From the NCBI GenBank assembly GCA_016281355.1, contig JAEEIL010000019.1, positions 1-47,860 of the forward strand: a stretch of 47,860 bases of DNA, read 5' to 3'. This stretch comes from Elusimicrobiaceae bacterium. Lineage in GTDB: Bacteria; Elusimicrobiota; Elusimicrobia; Elusimicrobiales; Elusimicrobiaceae. This document shows positions 24,755 to 34,978 of this stretch, one piece after another. Every line of letters begins with the position of its first letter. Within the stretch, counting starts at the first letter, position 1. The position numbers were made by a program, and so were the translations under genes. A model generated the notes under the pieces. It was given only the letters and a program-made list of their open reading frames with translations, ran no database searches and had not been told where the DNA came from.

Positions 24755-27220
24755 ATGAGGAATTTTTTAACTTTAACCCTTTTTACATTATTAGCGCCTT
24801 GCGTTTTTGCACAAATGCTTGGCGGAAGTTCTGCCCAAAGCCCTTTTAATACAGGGAGTTTTGGCAATAAATCTGTTGATTTTACATCCGGCAATTATGT
24901 CGGTCCGGAAGAAGGAAATGATGGGGAAAACAATGCTCAAACTTTTTCCGAAAACGGCCCGTGGCTTATTTGTGAACTTAAAACGGAAGGCCTTGTGAAT
25001 ATAAACAAGAAAACCGTTTTAAAAAATATTTCGGCAAAAACGAATACTTTTTATGCATTAAGTTCTGTGCAGGAAGATAAAAACAATTTAATTACGCTCG
25101 GTAATTTCGATAATGTGGAGATTGATATCAGCCCTCTTCCTAAAAAAGCAAAAAATAAAGCCGATAAAAAAGATAAAGAACTTTACCCCTGCCACACCTT
25201 AACCGTTATTTTAGAAGAAAAGCCCATTTTGGAAAAGTTCTATTATGAAGGCCGTAAACAAGTTTCCAAAACTTCTATACAAAAAGCAATGATGTCGAAA
25301 ATCAAAGATCCTTTCAGTGAAGCTAAATTGCTTGCCGATATGGATAAAATTAAAGCGCTTTACGCAGAAAACGGTTTTTTAAATGCGCAAGTGTCTTATA
25401 CTTTTGAAGTCGATAAATCTAAAAATATTGTTTTTGTTACTCTTAAAATTGATGAAGGTAAAAAAACACGCGTTAAAGAGGTTAATGTTGAAGGTTTAAA
25501 CAAAATCCCTCTCAAAAAATTTATTAAAAAACTAAAAAACCGCCCCGGAAAAGTTTATAAAGTTCGAAATATGCCTATCGATAACTACAATGCCACAAAT
25601 TATGCCAGAAATGAGGGCTATTACGAATTTAAAATAGAAAATTATGAACCCGTTTTTAGTGAAGATAATAGTGAAGTTACCCTAAATTATACCGTACATG
25701 AAGGCGTAAAAGCACGTTTTGGGGAAACAACAGTTAACGGAAATACAGTTCTAACAGAAAAGGAAATTGACAAAAGCATTTATTATGCAAAAGGGAAATT
25801 GTATAACCAACAACAATTTGACGGTACAGTTCGCGCTTTGCAGGAACAATATGCAAATAAAGGTTATTTAAGGGCAGAAGTTGTTCCCCAAAAAACATTG
25901 GACGAAGAAACCAGCACTTTAAATATAAATTTCCAAGTGCAACAAAACAATATTGTTTATGTCGACCATATCGACATTACCGGTGAGGGTGATACCCCCA
26001 AATACATCTTTGCACGTGAAGTGCCTTTTAAAGAAGGTTCAATTTTCAATTTTTCCAAAGTGCAACGCGGACAAAATAAACTTATGAACATGGGCTTTCT
26101 AAATGATGCGCAAATCGATATCACACCGACAAACGATATAAACAAAGTAGATGTAGGATATAATATAGTTGAAGGCCGCCCCGGTATGTTTACTGCCGGT
26201 GTGGCAATGTCCTCTTTAGACGGTTTGTATGGGGATATTTCTATCAGCCATTTAAATTTATTTCATCGTGCTCAACGTTTATCTGCCAGGGCGATGTTCG
26301 GTAAAAGAGTTTTAGACTATACAGTTAGTTGGTTTACTCCTTGGATTTATGATCGTCCAATTGGGTTTGGTATAGACGCTTTTGATACCAGAAGATACCG
26401 CCCTTATATGGATACTTATTCCGCTTACACCGAAAAACGCCGAGGTTTCAGATTAAATGTTAACCCCCGTTTTAATGACGATGTTTACGGTTTAAATTTT
26501 TCTTATTCTCTGGAAGGTATACATATCTACGATATCGATTCACAGTATAGCGGTGAAGAAGCCAATGGTTTAGTAGAAGGCAGAAGCACACAATCTACTT
26601 TCGGTGTTACATTAGCAAGGGATACACGCGACAGTATTTTTGACCCGACCGAAGGTTCTAAAAATTCCATAAATCTTGAACTTACCGGCGGGCCGTTAAT
26701 GGGTAACGTAGATCTTTACAAAATTAATTTAAAATCTGCTTATAACTTTACACTGTTAAATATCGGCAAAGATTATCCTATTGTTTTAATGATAGGCCAA
26801 AGGGCAGGTTCAGTAAAAGCCTATGGGCGTACGGACATAGTTCCTGCTTATGAAAGAATCTTTTTAGGCGGTGCAGATACCGTTAGAGGTTATGAAACGA
26901 CAGGCCAAATCGGCCCTGAAACAGGCGGTGAAATTTATTATATCGGCAATATTGAACTTAAATTCCCTATTGCGCGTGAAGGCCGCCGTACAATGGCACA
27001 ACTTGCGGCATTTTTTGATATAGGTAATTCATGGGAAAACCTTAGTGATGTCCGTTTTAAAACAGGAGCAGGTGTTGGCGATTTTAAAATGGGTGTAGGT
27101 TTCGGTTTAAGGATTGTTACCCCATCACTTCCGATACGCTTAGATTGGGGTTACGGTTTAAATCATAAGTCAGGGGAAAGGCGCGGTTATATTTATTTCT
27201 CAATGGCAAACTTGTTTTAA
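24755..27220 (+). CDS. bamA: Outer-membrane barrel assembly factor BamA
   Basis: This 821-residue Omp85 protein inserts beta-barrels into the outer membrane. A signal peptide (residues 1-19, ending VFA before Q20) and a low-complexity linker precede about five POTRA domains (residues about 70-480; for example RVKEVNVEGLNKIPLKKF and ARFGETTVNGNTVLTEKEI). The 16-stranded barrel follows. The loop-6 motif VRGY (family VRGF) is present, and the chain ends in Phe as barrel proteins do. It heads an envelope operon with a Skp-like chaperone and lipid A genes, the classical bamA-skp-lpxD order. The ATG lies 6 nt after a TATAAT box. Confidence 0.96.
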   Translation: MRNFLTLTLFTLLAPCVFAQMLGGSSAQSPFNTGSFGNKSVDFTSGNYVGPEEGNDGENNAQTFSENGPWLICELKTEGLVNINKKTVLKNISAKTNTFYALSSVQEDKNNLITLGNFDNVEIDISPLPKKAKNKADKKDKELYPCHTLTVILEEKPILEKFYYEGRKQVSKTSIQKAMMSKIKDPFSEAKLLADMDKIKALYAENGFLNAQVSYTFEVDKSKNIVFVTLKIDEGKKTRVKEVNVEGLNKIPLKKFIKKLKNRPGKVYKVRNMPIDNYNATNYARNEGYYEFKIENYEPVFSEDNSEVTLNYTVHEGVKARFGETTVNGNTVLTEKEIDKSIYYAKGKLYNQQQFDGTVRALQEQYANKGYLRAEVVPQKTLDEETSTLNINFQVQQNNIVYVDHIDITGEGDTPKYIFAREVPFKEGSIFNFSKVQRGQNKLMNMGFLNDAQIDITPTNDINKVDVGYNIVEGRPGMFTAGVAMSSLDGLYGDISISHLNLFHRAQRLSARAMFGKRVLDYTVSWFTPWIYDRPIGFGIDAFDTRRYRPYMDTYSAYTEKRRGFRLNVNPRFNDDVYGLNFSYSLEGIHIYDIDSQYSGEEANGLVEGRSTQSTFGVTLARDTRDSIFDPTEGSKNSINLELTGGPLMGNVDLYKINLKSAYNFTLLNIGKDYPIVLMIGQRAGSVKAYGRTDIVPAYERIFLGGADTVRGYETTGQIGPETGGEIYYIGNIELKFPIAREGRRTMAQLAAFFDIGNSWENLSDVRFKTGAGVGDFKMGVGFGLRIVTPSLPIRLDWGYGLNHKSGERRGYIYFSMANLF

Positions 27221-27227
27221 GTAAAGT

Positions 27228-28319
27228 ATGAAAATTAAAATATCAACTTTTTTACTCTTAATATTTCTTGGCATATTTTTAAATGCGCAAGAGAAAGTTG
27301 ATATTTCCGAACTTGAAAAAGAAATTGCGGCGCAGGAATCTACCCAAACACAGGCAGCCTTAAATAATCTTCCGGGTAATAGCCAAATCCCGCTTGAAAA
27401 GTATGATACTACTGCAATAGTTCAAATACCTGTAATGAATCCATCAACGGATGAAAAACCCGGTAACTTTAATTCCGTTTTAAACCAACAAGCGCCGGAA
27501 GGTAGTCAAAATTTTAGTACTTCGCAAGGCACTTTGCCTAATGTGCAAGATCCGCAAGCTGCTGCTCTTCAAACGCCTGAAAAAAACGCACTTGCTCAAA
27601 ATGCCAAACCGGAAGAATTAAAGAAGCAATTCGGTTTAAAATTAAACGGTAATGAGCAAGATACAGAAAAAGAAACAAAAGGCGCTTTAGCTGTTTATAT
27701 CAACATGGAAGAGGTTTTTAACAATAACCCTTGGACTATTGAAGCACGCAAAACCATGCGTCTTGAACTTGAAGCAAAACAACTTGAATATGCACAACTT
27801 CAAGATCAAGTTAAAAGTTTAAAGGAAAAACTTAATAATCTGCGTGTCGAATTAAAAAATGCACAGCCTTTCTATGAAGATCTTGAGTATATTCCGCCGA
27901 CAGATGATACAACTTACCCTCGCATACAACCAAATAAAATGAAACATATTTTGCAGAATCTTTTATTTTCTTCTTCACAGACCATGCAAGAAATACCTAC
28001 ACCGCAAAAGCAAATAAATTCCATTAAAGAACAAATAAGAACAACAAAACAAGCCATAATACAAAAAGAAGCTTTTCTGCTTAATTTCCAACAACTTTCA
28101 AAAGAGGAAGTAAATTCCCGCCAAGATTATATTGTCGGCGAAATTCTAAAAGAAATTTACAGCGGGCTTAAAGAATTTTCTTCAGTCCGCAATATAGGTG
28201 TAGTAGTTGACAAAAACAATTTACTTTACGGTAAACCTATAAATGTTACCGATGAATTTATAAAGTGGATGAAAAATTATCATACAAAATATAAAAAGCA
28301 GTTAGGAGGTAAAAAATGA
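27228..28319 (+). CDS. Skp/OmpH-like periplasmic protein with long N-terminal extension
   Basis: This 363-residue exported protein has a signal peptide ending LNAQ. Residues about 25-150 are a Gln/Asn/Pro-rich, probably disordered extension not found in E. coli Skp. From residue 151 the OmpH pattern begins ([16 protein letters not shown]), followed by long coiled-coil helices ([17 protein letters not shown]...) that form the chaperone tentacles. The C-terminal strand motif [21 protein letters not shown] is the characteristic end of the family. The position between bamA and lpxD is the usual place of skp. The stop overlaps the lpxD ATG by four bases. It likely escorts outer-membrane proteins through the periplasm. 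Confidence 0.82.
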   Translation: MKIKISTFLLLIFLGIFLNAQEKVDISELEKEIAAQESTQTQAALNNLPGNSQIPLEKYDTTAIVQIPVMNPSTDEKPGNFNSVLNQQAPEGSQNFSTSQGTLPNVQDPQAAALQTPEKNALAQNAKPEELKKQFGLKLNGNEQDTEKETKGALAVYINMEEVFNNNPWTIEARKTMRLELEAKQLEYAQLQDQVKSLKEKLNNLRVELKNAQPFYEDLEYIPPTDDTTYPRIQPNKMKHILQNLLFSSSQTMQEIPTPQKQINSIKEQIRTTKQAIIQKEAFLLNFQQLSKEEVNSRQDYIVGEILKEIYSGLKEFSSVRNIGVVVDKNNLLYGKPINVTDEFIKWMKNYHTKYKKQLGGKK

Positions 28320-29338
28320 GTTTAACCCTAAAAGAAATGGCTCAAATTTCCGGTGCGGAACTTGTGGGGGACGAATCTTTTAAACCCACTTGTTTGTGTG
28401 GCTTAGATAAAGTTATTCACGGAGGTATTGCTTATGCGGCGGAACTCCGCGATGCCAATGCCGACGCAAATAAAGATCTCGGTGCCTTAATTGTTCCTAC
28501 AAAAATCAAAGGGCAAGATATTTCCTACAAAGGTAATATATTATATGCAAATAACCCCGAATGGGCTTTTACTTTAATAATGCGTGCAACTACTACTTTA
28601 AATAAAAACATTAAAAGGGAAATTCATAAAACTGCGGTTGTCGCGGAAACAGCGAAAATCGGCGCAAATGTTGCCATAGGTGCTTTAAGTGTTGTTGAAG
28701 ACGGCGCAGAAATCGGCGAAGGCACAATAATTTATCCGCAAGTTTATATAGGGCGTGATGTAAAAATCGGTAAAAATTGTATTGTTTACCCGAAGGTAAC
28801 TATCCGTGAAGAATGCGTTTTGAAAGATTATGTTATTTTGCAACCTGGTGCAGTTATCGGTTCCGACGGCTTTGGTTATGTGTTTATAAATAAGCATGAA
28901 AAGATTCCGCAAATCGGTAAAGTTATTTTACAAGATGATGTAGAAATAGGTGCAAATACAACCATTGACCGTGCAAAGATGAATGAAACAGTTATCGGTG
29001 CAAATACCAAAATCGATAATTTGGTACAAATCGGGCATAATGTTAAAATCGGAATGTCCAGCATTTTGGTTTCACAAGTCGGTGTCGCAGGTTCGGCGGA
29101 AATCGGCAACGGTGTTATTATTGCAGGCCAAGCAGGTGTTTCCGGCCACTTAAAAGTTGGTGACAGGGCCGTTATCGGTCCTCAAGCGGGTATAATTTCC
29201 GCACTTGAAGCAGGTTCAAAAGTTATGGGTTCGCCGGCGATGTCTTATTCGGATTTTATGCGTTTGCAAGTTATTCTCAAAAAATTACCGGAATTTTATA
29301 AAGAAATCCAGGCTTTAAGGAAAAAATATAATATTTAG
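28316..29338 (+). CDS. lpxD: UDP-3-O-acylglucosamine N-acyltransferase
   Basis: This 340-residue left-handed beta-helix acyltransferase adds the N-linked acyl chain in lipid A synthesis. The N-terminal uridine-binding domain precedes many hexapeptide repeats ([20 protein letters not shown] and so on). The catalytic His is in QIGHNVKIG, and GSDGFGYVF is the family motif for the acyl-carrier contacts. A TAGGAGGT Shine-Dalgarno lies just before the ATG, within the end of the Skp-like gene. Length matches the family. Confidence 0.97.
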   Translation: MSLTLKEMAQISGAELVGDESFKPTCLCGLDKVIHGGIAYAAELRDANADANKDLGALIVPTKIKGQDISYKGNILYANNPEWAFTLIMRATTTLNKNIKREIHKTAVVAETAKIGANVAIGALSVVEDGAEIGEGTIIYPQVYIGRDVKIGKNCIVYPKVTIREECVLKDYVILQPGAVIGSDGFGYVFINKHEKIPQIGKVILQDDVEIGANTTIDRAKMNETVIGANTKIDNLVQIGHNVKIGMSSILVSQVGVAGSAEIGNGVIIAGQAGVSGHLKVGDRAVIGPQAGIISALEAGSKVMGSPAMSYSDFMRLQVILKKLPEFYKEIQALRKKYNI

Positions 29339-29345
29339 AGGTTTT

Positions 29346-30167
29346 ATGAATAGATTTACAGTAGCAAAAGAAGTAACTTTAAGTGGTATAGGTTTACATA
29401 CCGGTAAAAACAGTACTATCACTTTAAAACCCAGTGAACAAGGTTATATTTCTTTTCTAAGAAAAGATATTCAAAATGCCGAACCTATAAAGGCGCATAT
29501 TTCCAGCATTAAATCAACTTTGCGCGGAACAAATATGGCAAGCAGTAATGCCAGTGTTCATACGGTGGAACATTTATTAAGTGCTTGTGCTGCTTTGGGT
29601 ATTACAGATTTGCTTGTGGAAATGGACGGCCCCGAACCACCGCTAACCGACGGTTCTTCTTTAGTTTTTGCTGAGCATATTTTAAAAGCCGGCTTAAAAG
29701 ATTTAGGCTTACCTGCTAAAGTATTGAACATAAATAAAGAAATAAAGTACGAAGAAAAAAACATGTCTTATGTTGCAAAACCGGCGGACAAATTAACTTT
29801 TACTTTTATTTATTTAAGGAATCATCCTTTAGTAAACCATCAGGAATATACCTTTGAAATGTCTAAAGACGGTTATGTTAAAGAAATAGCACCTTCAAGA
29901 ACTTTTGGTTTTGAAGAAGAACTTGCTTTTTTGAAAGCAAACGGTCTTGCTCTCGGCGGTGATCCTCAAAATTGTGTAGTAATTTTTAAAGATAAATTTT
30001 CAACTCCTTTGCGTTTCCCCGATGAACAAGTGCGCCATAAAATTCTTGATTTAATCGGCGATTTATCTTTAACAGGTTATGTGCTTGGACCAATGCATAT
30101 AACATGTTCTTGCGGCGGCCATACAGGCAATACAAATTTTGCTAAAATATTGTTAGAAAATATCTAG
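29346..30167 (+). CDS. lpxC: UDP-3-O-acyl-N-acetylglucosamine deacetylase
   Basis: This 273-residue zinc deacetylase catalyses the committed step of lipid A synthesis. Motifs are intact: GIGLHTGKNSTITLKP, the zinc/catalytic HTVEHLLSA, SRTFGF, NGLALGG and the second zinc pair in RHKILDLIGDL, with a C-terminal GHTGNTNFA carrying the general-acid His. It is a stand-alone LpxC and is not fused to FabZ. It follows lpxD by 7 nt with an AGAGG Shine-Dalgarno. Confidence 0.97.
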   Translation: MNRFTVAKEVTLSGIGLHTGKNSTITLKPSEQGYISFLRKDIQNAEPIKAHISSIKSTLRGTNMASSNASVHTVEHLLSACAALGITDLLVEMDGPEPPLTDGSSLVFAEHILKAGLKDLGLPAKVLNINKEIKYEEKNMSYVAKPADKLTFTFIYLRNHPLVNHQEYTFEMSKDGYVKEIAPSRTFGFEEELAFLKANGLALGGDPQNCVVIFKDKFSTPLRFPDEQVRHKILDLIGDLSLTGYVLGPMHITCSCGGHTGNTNFAKILLENI

Positions 30168-30175
30168 GAGATTTT

Positions 30176-30994
30176 ATGACGAACCCCAATATCCACCCAA
30201 CAGCGATAATTGATCCAAGTGCTAAAATCGGCGAAGGAACTATTGTCGGTCCTTTTACTATTATAGGTAAGGATACTACAATCGGTAAAAATAATAAAAT
30301 CGGCCCAAGTTGTGTTATCGAAAATACAGATATGGGTGATGAAAATGAACTTATAGGGCATTGTTTTATCGGTGTTAAACCGCAAGATTTATCTTATAAA
30401 GACGGTTTTGAAAGCCGTGTTAAAATCGGTAATAAAAATAAAATACGTGAATGTGTAACAATTCACCGCTCCACAAAGTTAGAACAACCGACGGTCATCG
30501 GTGACAGTTGCCTTTTAATGGCAAATTCCCATGTCGCGCATGATTGTATTTTGGGTAACAATATTATTTTGGTTAATTGTTGCGGTGTTGCAGGCCACGT
30601 TCGTATTGCAGATCATGCAATATTATCAGGTTTAACGGGTGTGCATCAGTTTGTGCGTATTGGTCGTCTTGCTATGCTTTCAGGTTTAAGCGGTCTTATG
30701 TTGGACCTTCCTCCCTTTTGTTATGCAACAGGCACACGCGCAAAACTTGCAGGCATAAATGTAATCGGCCTCAGGCGTGCAGGCTTTAGTTCTGAAACTA
30801 TCCGTGCAATAAAACACGCATATATGGAATTGTTTTTATCAACCAGAACAATGAAAGAAAGTATTGAACTTTTACGCTCAAAACCGCAAGTCCCCGAAGT
30901 TATGGAAATGATTGAATTTTGCGAAACGACCGAACGAGGTTTAGCCACACCTCGCAAAAAAATAAATAAAACGGAAGAAGATGCGGATGAATAA
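30176..30994 (+). CDS. lpxA: UDP-N-acetylglucosamine O-acyltransferase
   Basis: This 272-residue hexapeptide-repeat acyltransferase performs the first step of lipid A synthesis. The start NIHPTAIIDPSAKIGEGT is typical, and the catalytic His lies in HVAHDCILGNN. The GVHQFVRIGRLAMLSGLSG segment and C-terminal helices (NVIGLRRAGFSSETIRAIKHAY) are complete. The last 20 or so residues are a charged extension beyond the common length. A TAGGAG Shine-Dalgarno precedes the ATG, and the gene overlaps lpxI by 14 bases. Confidence 0.97.
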   Translation: MTNPNIHPTAIIDPSAKIGEGTIVGPFTIIGKDTTIGKNNKIGPSCVIENTDMGDENELIGHCFIGVKPQDLSYKDGFESRVKIGNKNKIRECVTIHRSTKLEQPTVIGDSCLLMANSHVAHDCILGNNIILVNCCGVAGHVRIADHAILSGLTGVHQFVRIGRLAMLSGLSGLMLDLPPFCYATGTRAKLAGINVIGLRRAGFSSETIRAIKHAYMELFLSTRTMKESIELLRSKPQVPEVMEMIEFCETTERGLATPRKKINKTEEDADE

Positions 30995-31811
30995 AATCCT
31001 TGGCATAATTGCCGGAGAAGGCAAATACCCTGTTTTAACTGCAAAAGGTGCAACCGAAGAAGGTTGGACGGTAGTAGTTGCCTGCGTCAAAGGTAATGCC
31101 AGTGAAAGTGATTTTAAGCCCTATGCAAAAATAACAACTACTTTAAAAATAGGGCAACTTTCCAAGTGTATAGAATTTTTTAAACAAAACGGCGTAACTC
31201 ATGCCATTATGGCCGGGCGCGTAAAACATATAAATATCTTTTCGCTAATGCCTGATATGCGTATGGCTAAAGTTTTGGCAACACTTCGCGATAAACGTGC
31301 AGAAAGTTTGCTTAATGCCGCAATAGCAGAATTTAAGAAAGACGATATTGAAGTTTTATCCTCATTTTCCTTCTTAAAAAATTGTACCGTTAATGCAGGT
31401 GTTTTAACTAAACGTGCACCTAATGAAGAAGAAAAAGCAAATATAGACTTAGGTTTAAAAATTGCGCATACTTTGGCAGATTTAGATGTTGGCTTAACAG
31501 TTGTCTTAAGTGATAAAGCCGTTCTTGCCGTTGAAGCGATGGAAGGAACTGACGAGTGTATTAAACGCGGCGGAGAAATTTATAAAACGGCAAAAAGCAA
31601 AGAAAAGAAGCCATTAGTTATTGTTAAAGTTGCGCGCCCCAAACAAGATGACAGGTTTGATTTACCTGTTATTGGTAAAGGCACAATAAAAACAATGATA
31701 AAATCTGATGCAACAACTTTGGCAGTTGAAGCCGGCAAAACAGTTGTTTTAGATGTAGAAGAAGTCGTCGCATTAGCTGATAAAAATAATATTTCCATTA
31801 TTGCTTTATAG
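30981..31811 (+). CDS. lpxI: UDP-2,3-diacylglucosamine pyrophosphatase LpxI
   Basis: This 276-residue protein is of the LpxI (formerly DUF1009) type, which cleaves UDP-2,3-diacylglucosamine to lipid X and replaces LpxH. The N-terminal signature LGIIAGEGKYPVLTAKGA and MAGRVKHINIF are present, as are the C-terminal-domain segments TKRAPNEEEKANIDLGLKIA and KVARPKQDDRFDLPVIG. Starts at 30981 or 30987 (two in-frame ATGs) are both possible; both lie inside the lpxA 3' end. The lpxA-lpxI order matches that in alphaproteobacteria and other phyla lacking LpxH. lpxB, usually next, is absent here. Confidence 0.93.
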   Translation: MRMNKILGIIAGEGKYPVLTAKGATEEGWTVVVACVKGNASESDFKPYAKITTTLKIGQLSKCIEFFKQNGVTHAIMAGRVKHINIFSLMPDMRMAKVLATLRDKRAESLLNAAIAEFKKDDIEVLSSFSFLKNCTVNAGVLTKRAPNEEEKANIDLGLKIAHTLADLDVGLTVVLSDKAVLAVEAMEGTDECIKRGGEIYKTAKSKEKKPLVIVKVARPKQDDRFDLPVIGKGTIKTMIKSDATTLAVEAGKTVVLDVEEVVALADKNNISIIAL

Positions 31812-31835
31812 TTTTATAAGCAATAATTACTATTT

Positions 31836-34800
31836 ATGGCAACAGTGTACTTACCTAATATTTCCGCAAGCGCTTTTTTTATAATAAATACCTTAAAACA
31901 AAAAAGCGTACACACTCTTTTTGCCTGTAATACCGAAGAAGAACTTGAAATTTTTGAAGCTGCATATAAAACATTTGCTCCGAAAGATTTTAACTATAAG
32001 TTTTTAAGTGTGTATGAAGATAAATTTTCTTTATATTCGGCTTTGGAAACAATTTTGCAAGCAAAAACGCCGCTTTTTATTGCAACAACTTACGGTACTT
32101 TAAAACAAGAAGTCGCCGGGAAAAAAGATTTCAGCACACAAATTTTAAAACTGGAAAAGGGCCAAACAATTAACCGTACAGAACTTATAAACACTTTGCA
32201 CAAATTAAATTATAAACGTGTTGATTTTGCCGAAGCCCCTGCCGATTATGCTTTGCGCGGTAGCGTGTTGGACATATTCCCAATAAACTCAAAAAAACCT
32301 TGTCGTTTATATTTTAGGGTAAATACTATTGAACAGATTTCGGCTTTTGATTTGGACACACAAAATACCGTAGAACCGATCAAAGAGTTACTGGTTCTGC
32401 CTTTTGAATTTGATGTAAAACCTTCCACTTTATTACGTTGGCTTAAAGATTTTAAACCTTATTTTTATGAGCCTACGCAAGATGTCACAGAACAAAACGA
32501 TGCTGAAATTTTAACTGCTTTACCTTCTAAAGACGGACAAGATAGTTTCTTGCGTTCCCCGCTTGATTTTAAGTCAAACTTTGCTTTGTTTGATAATGAA
32601 ATTTTTACTTTAAATAAGAAAAATATTAAAAGCACTTTTTATTGTTTAAATAAAGGGGAGTTGGAAAGGTTGACGGAAGTTTTTCAAGATTATGACAACT
32701 TAAAAAGTTTGCCTCTTACTGTTGCACCTTTGCAGGAAGGGTTTTACAGTACTAAAGAAAATTTCGCATTTTTTACTTCCGCGCAACTTTTAAAACACTC
32801 TTACAAACAAACAAATTTTGCGGAAAAGTTTGATAAAACTTATTCCAAACATGTGCGCTTTAAAGAATTGGAAATAGGGGATTATGTCGTGCACCAAGAG
32901 CATGGTATCGGGCGTTACGGCGGGCTTATAACTTTGGAACAAGACAATTTACCGCTAGATTGTTTGCTTATTGAATTTAAAGGTTCGCAAAAACTTTATG
33001 TACCTTTACATGATTTTAGGAAAGTTCAAAAATATATTGGTCTGAAAGGGCGTGCGCCTAAAATATCTTCACTAAACACAACCACTTGGAAAGAAGTTAA
33101 AAAACGTGTAAAAGAAGATGCACAAAAAGTTGCAAAAGAAATTTTACAGGCCGCTGCTTTACGCAGTGCGCATAAAGCCGATATTTTGCTTGGTAACGAA
33201 CATTTGGAGAGGGAATTTGCCGACTCTTTCCCTTACCAGGAAACTGATGATCAAACCCAAGCAATAAATGAAATTTTGCAAGATTTAAATAAAGATATTC
33301 CTATGGACCGCGTGCTTGTAGGGGATGTCGGCTTCGGTAAAACAGAAGTTGCAATACGCGCCGCTTTACGCGCTGTTTTAAGTAATAAACAAGTGCTTGT
33401 TTTAGTGCCGACGACAGTTTTGGCAAGCCAGCATTTTAAAACTTTCAGTGAACGTTTGCAGGCTTACCCCATAAATGTGGAAATGTTAAGCCGCTTTCAA
33501 ACAAAAACCGAACAAAAGAAAGTCGTAGAAAATATTAAACAGGGTAAAGTGGATATTGTTGTTGGCACACACCGATTACTTTCAAAAGATGTAGTGTTCA
33601 AAAATTTAGGGCTTTGCATTGTTGATGAAGAACACCGCTTTGGTGTGAAACAAAAAGAGAAGATTAAAGCAAAAAGCGTCGGGGTACATACTTTGATGCT
33701 TTCCGCAACGCCGATACCGCGCACTTTAAACCAATCACTTTCCGCTTTGAGGCAAATGTCTATTATTCAAACTGCACCGCAAGGGCGTATGCCTATTAAA
33801 ACGTTTTTATGTGCTTATCAAGACGATATCGTAACCAATGCTGTCCGCCAGGAACTTGCGCGTGGGGGACAGGTTTTTTACCTTTTTAATACAGTTGCTA
33901 CTATGGAAGAAAAGCGTGAATATTTGCAAAAACTTATGCCGGAAATAAAAATAATTTGTGCACACGGCCAAATGCCGGAACAAGAACTTGAAAAAACTCT
34001 GTGGGATTTTTACAATAAAAAATATGATGTCTTACTTTGTTCCACTATCGTGGAAAGTGGCCTTGATGTTACAAATGCAAACACTTTAATTGTGGAAAAT
34101 CCGCAAAACTTCGGGCTTGCTCAACTGTATCAGTTGAGGGGGAGAATTGGGCGCGGGAATAAAAAGGCATATTGCTATTTGCTTGCACCTGCTTGGATAT
34201 TAAATAAAAGGGAAGAAGAATTTGATTTAAATGATTTTTATTTTCCTAAAAAGAAAAACAAACCATCTTATGCCGAGGCTCAAAAAAGATTATCTGCCCT
34301 GCTTGAGTTTAGCGAACTTGGCAGTGGTTTTAAACTCGCTTTACGCGATTTGGAAATACGCGGCGGCGGTGATTTACTTGGCATAAGGCAACACGGGTAT
34401 GTAAACGCTGTCGGGCTTTCTTTATATTGCGATTTAGTGGCAAATGAAGTCAAAAAATTACGCGGGGAACCTATCGTCCGCAAAATGTATGCAACGGTTA
34501 ATTTAGGCATACCTGCATTTATTTCCCCGGACTATTTGCCGAGTGATGAAGAACGCCTAAAATTTTATAAAGACTTTTTGGAATCGGACGCGGAAACAAA
34601 ACAAAAACTTAAAACAAAAATTGAAGATTTATGCGGCCCTGCCCCACAAGAATTAAAAAATTTAATTGAAATAATGCAAATTTCCGCTGATGCCGGGGAA
34701 ATGAAAATACGAACCATAGAAGCAGGCCCTAAATTTTATGATTTTTATTTTGCAAGAAATGCACAAATACCTGAAAGTGCCTTAACAAAAATAATGGAAA

Positions 34801-34925
34801 CATTTAACGGTAAAATAGAATTTTTACCTTCGCAAAACGGTGACGGGTTTAGAATTTTTGCCCCACAGAACGATAAGTTAAACGAAATAAAACAGATTTT
34901 AAACAGTTTAAAAGATATTTTATAA
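31836..34925 (+). CDS. mfd: Transcription-repair coupling factor Mfd
   Basis: This 1029-residue SF2 translocase removes stalled RNA polymerase and recruits UvrAB. The N-terminal UvrB-homologous part (about 1-200, with DYALRGSVLDIFP) is present but short. The RNAP-interaction domain follows (ELEIGDYVVHQEHGIGRY). The helicase motor has Walker A GDVGFGKTEVA, VDEEHRFG as motif II and the motif III region SATPIPRT, and QLRGRIGRG as motif VI. The C-terminal TRCF domain is complete. It is about 100 residues shorter than E. coli Mfd. It follows lpxI by 24 nt, with no visible Shine-Dalgarno. A terminator follows. Confidence 0.95.
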   Translation: MATVYLPNISASAFFIINTLKQKSVHTLFACNTEEELEIFEAAYKTFAPKDFNYKFLSVYEDKFSLYSALETILQAKTPLFIATTYGTLKQEVAGKKDFSTQILKLEKGQTINRTELINTLHKLNYKRVDFAEAPADYALRGSVLDIFPINSKKPCRLYFRVNTIEQISAFDLDTQNTVEPIKELLVLPFEFDVKPSTLLRWLKDFKPYFYEPTQDVTEQNDAEILTALPSKDGQDSFLRSPLDFKSNFALFDNEIFTLNKKNIKSTFYCLNKGELERLTEVFQDYDNLKSLPLTVAPLQEGFYSTKENFAFFTSAQLLKHSYKQTNFAEKFDKTYSKHVRFKELEIGDYVVHQEHGIGRYGGLITLEQDNLPLDCLLIEFKGSQKLYVPLHDFRKVQKYIGLKGRAPKISSLNTTTWKEVKKRVKEDAQKVAKEILQAAALRSAHKADILLGNEHLEREFADSFPYQETDDQTQAINEILQDLNKDIPMDRVLVGDVGFGKTEVAIRAALRAVLSNKQVLVLVPTTVLASQHFKTFSERLQAYPINVEMLSRFQTKTEQKKVVENIKQGKVDIVVGTHRLLSKDVVFKNLGLCIVDEEHRFGVKQKEKIKAKSVGVHTLMLSATPIPRTLNQSLSALRQMSIIQTAPQGRMPIKTFLCAYQDDIVTNAVRQELARGGQVFYLFNTVATMEEKREYLQKLMPEIKIICAHGQMPEQELEKTLWDFYNKKYDVLLCSTIVESGLDVTNANTLIVENPQNFGLAQLYQLRGRIGRGNKKAYCYLLAPAWILNKREEEFDLNDFYFPKKKNKPSYAEAQKRLSALLEFSELGSGFKLALRDLEIRGGGDLLGIRQHGYVNAVGLSLYCDLVANEVKKLRGEPIVRKMYATVNLGIPAFISPDYLPSDEERLKFYKDFLESDAETKQKLKTKIEDLCGPAPQELKNLIEIMQISADAGEMKIRTIEAGPKFYDFYFARNAQIPESALTKIMETFNGKIEFLPSQNGDGFRIFAPQNDKLNEIKQILNSLKDIL

Positions 34926-34954
34926 AAACAGGCCCTTTTCAGAGCCTGTTTTGA
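34922..34954. terminator. Bidirectional terminator between mfd and a prepilin gene
   Basis: A 9-bp stem (aaaacaggc / gcctgtttt) with a loop of about 10 nt overlaps the mfd stop. Its arms are A-rich on the left and T-rich on the right, so it can serve mfd and the convergent prepilin gene. Confidence 0.82.
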
Positions 34955-34978
34955 ACAATCTTTTAGAAACCTTATATT

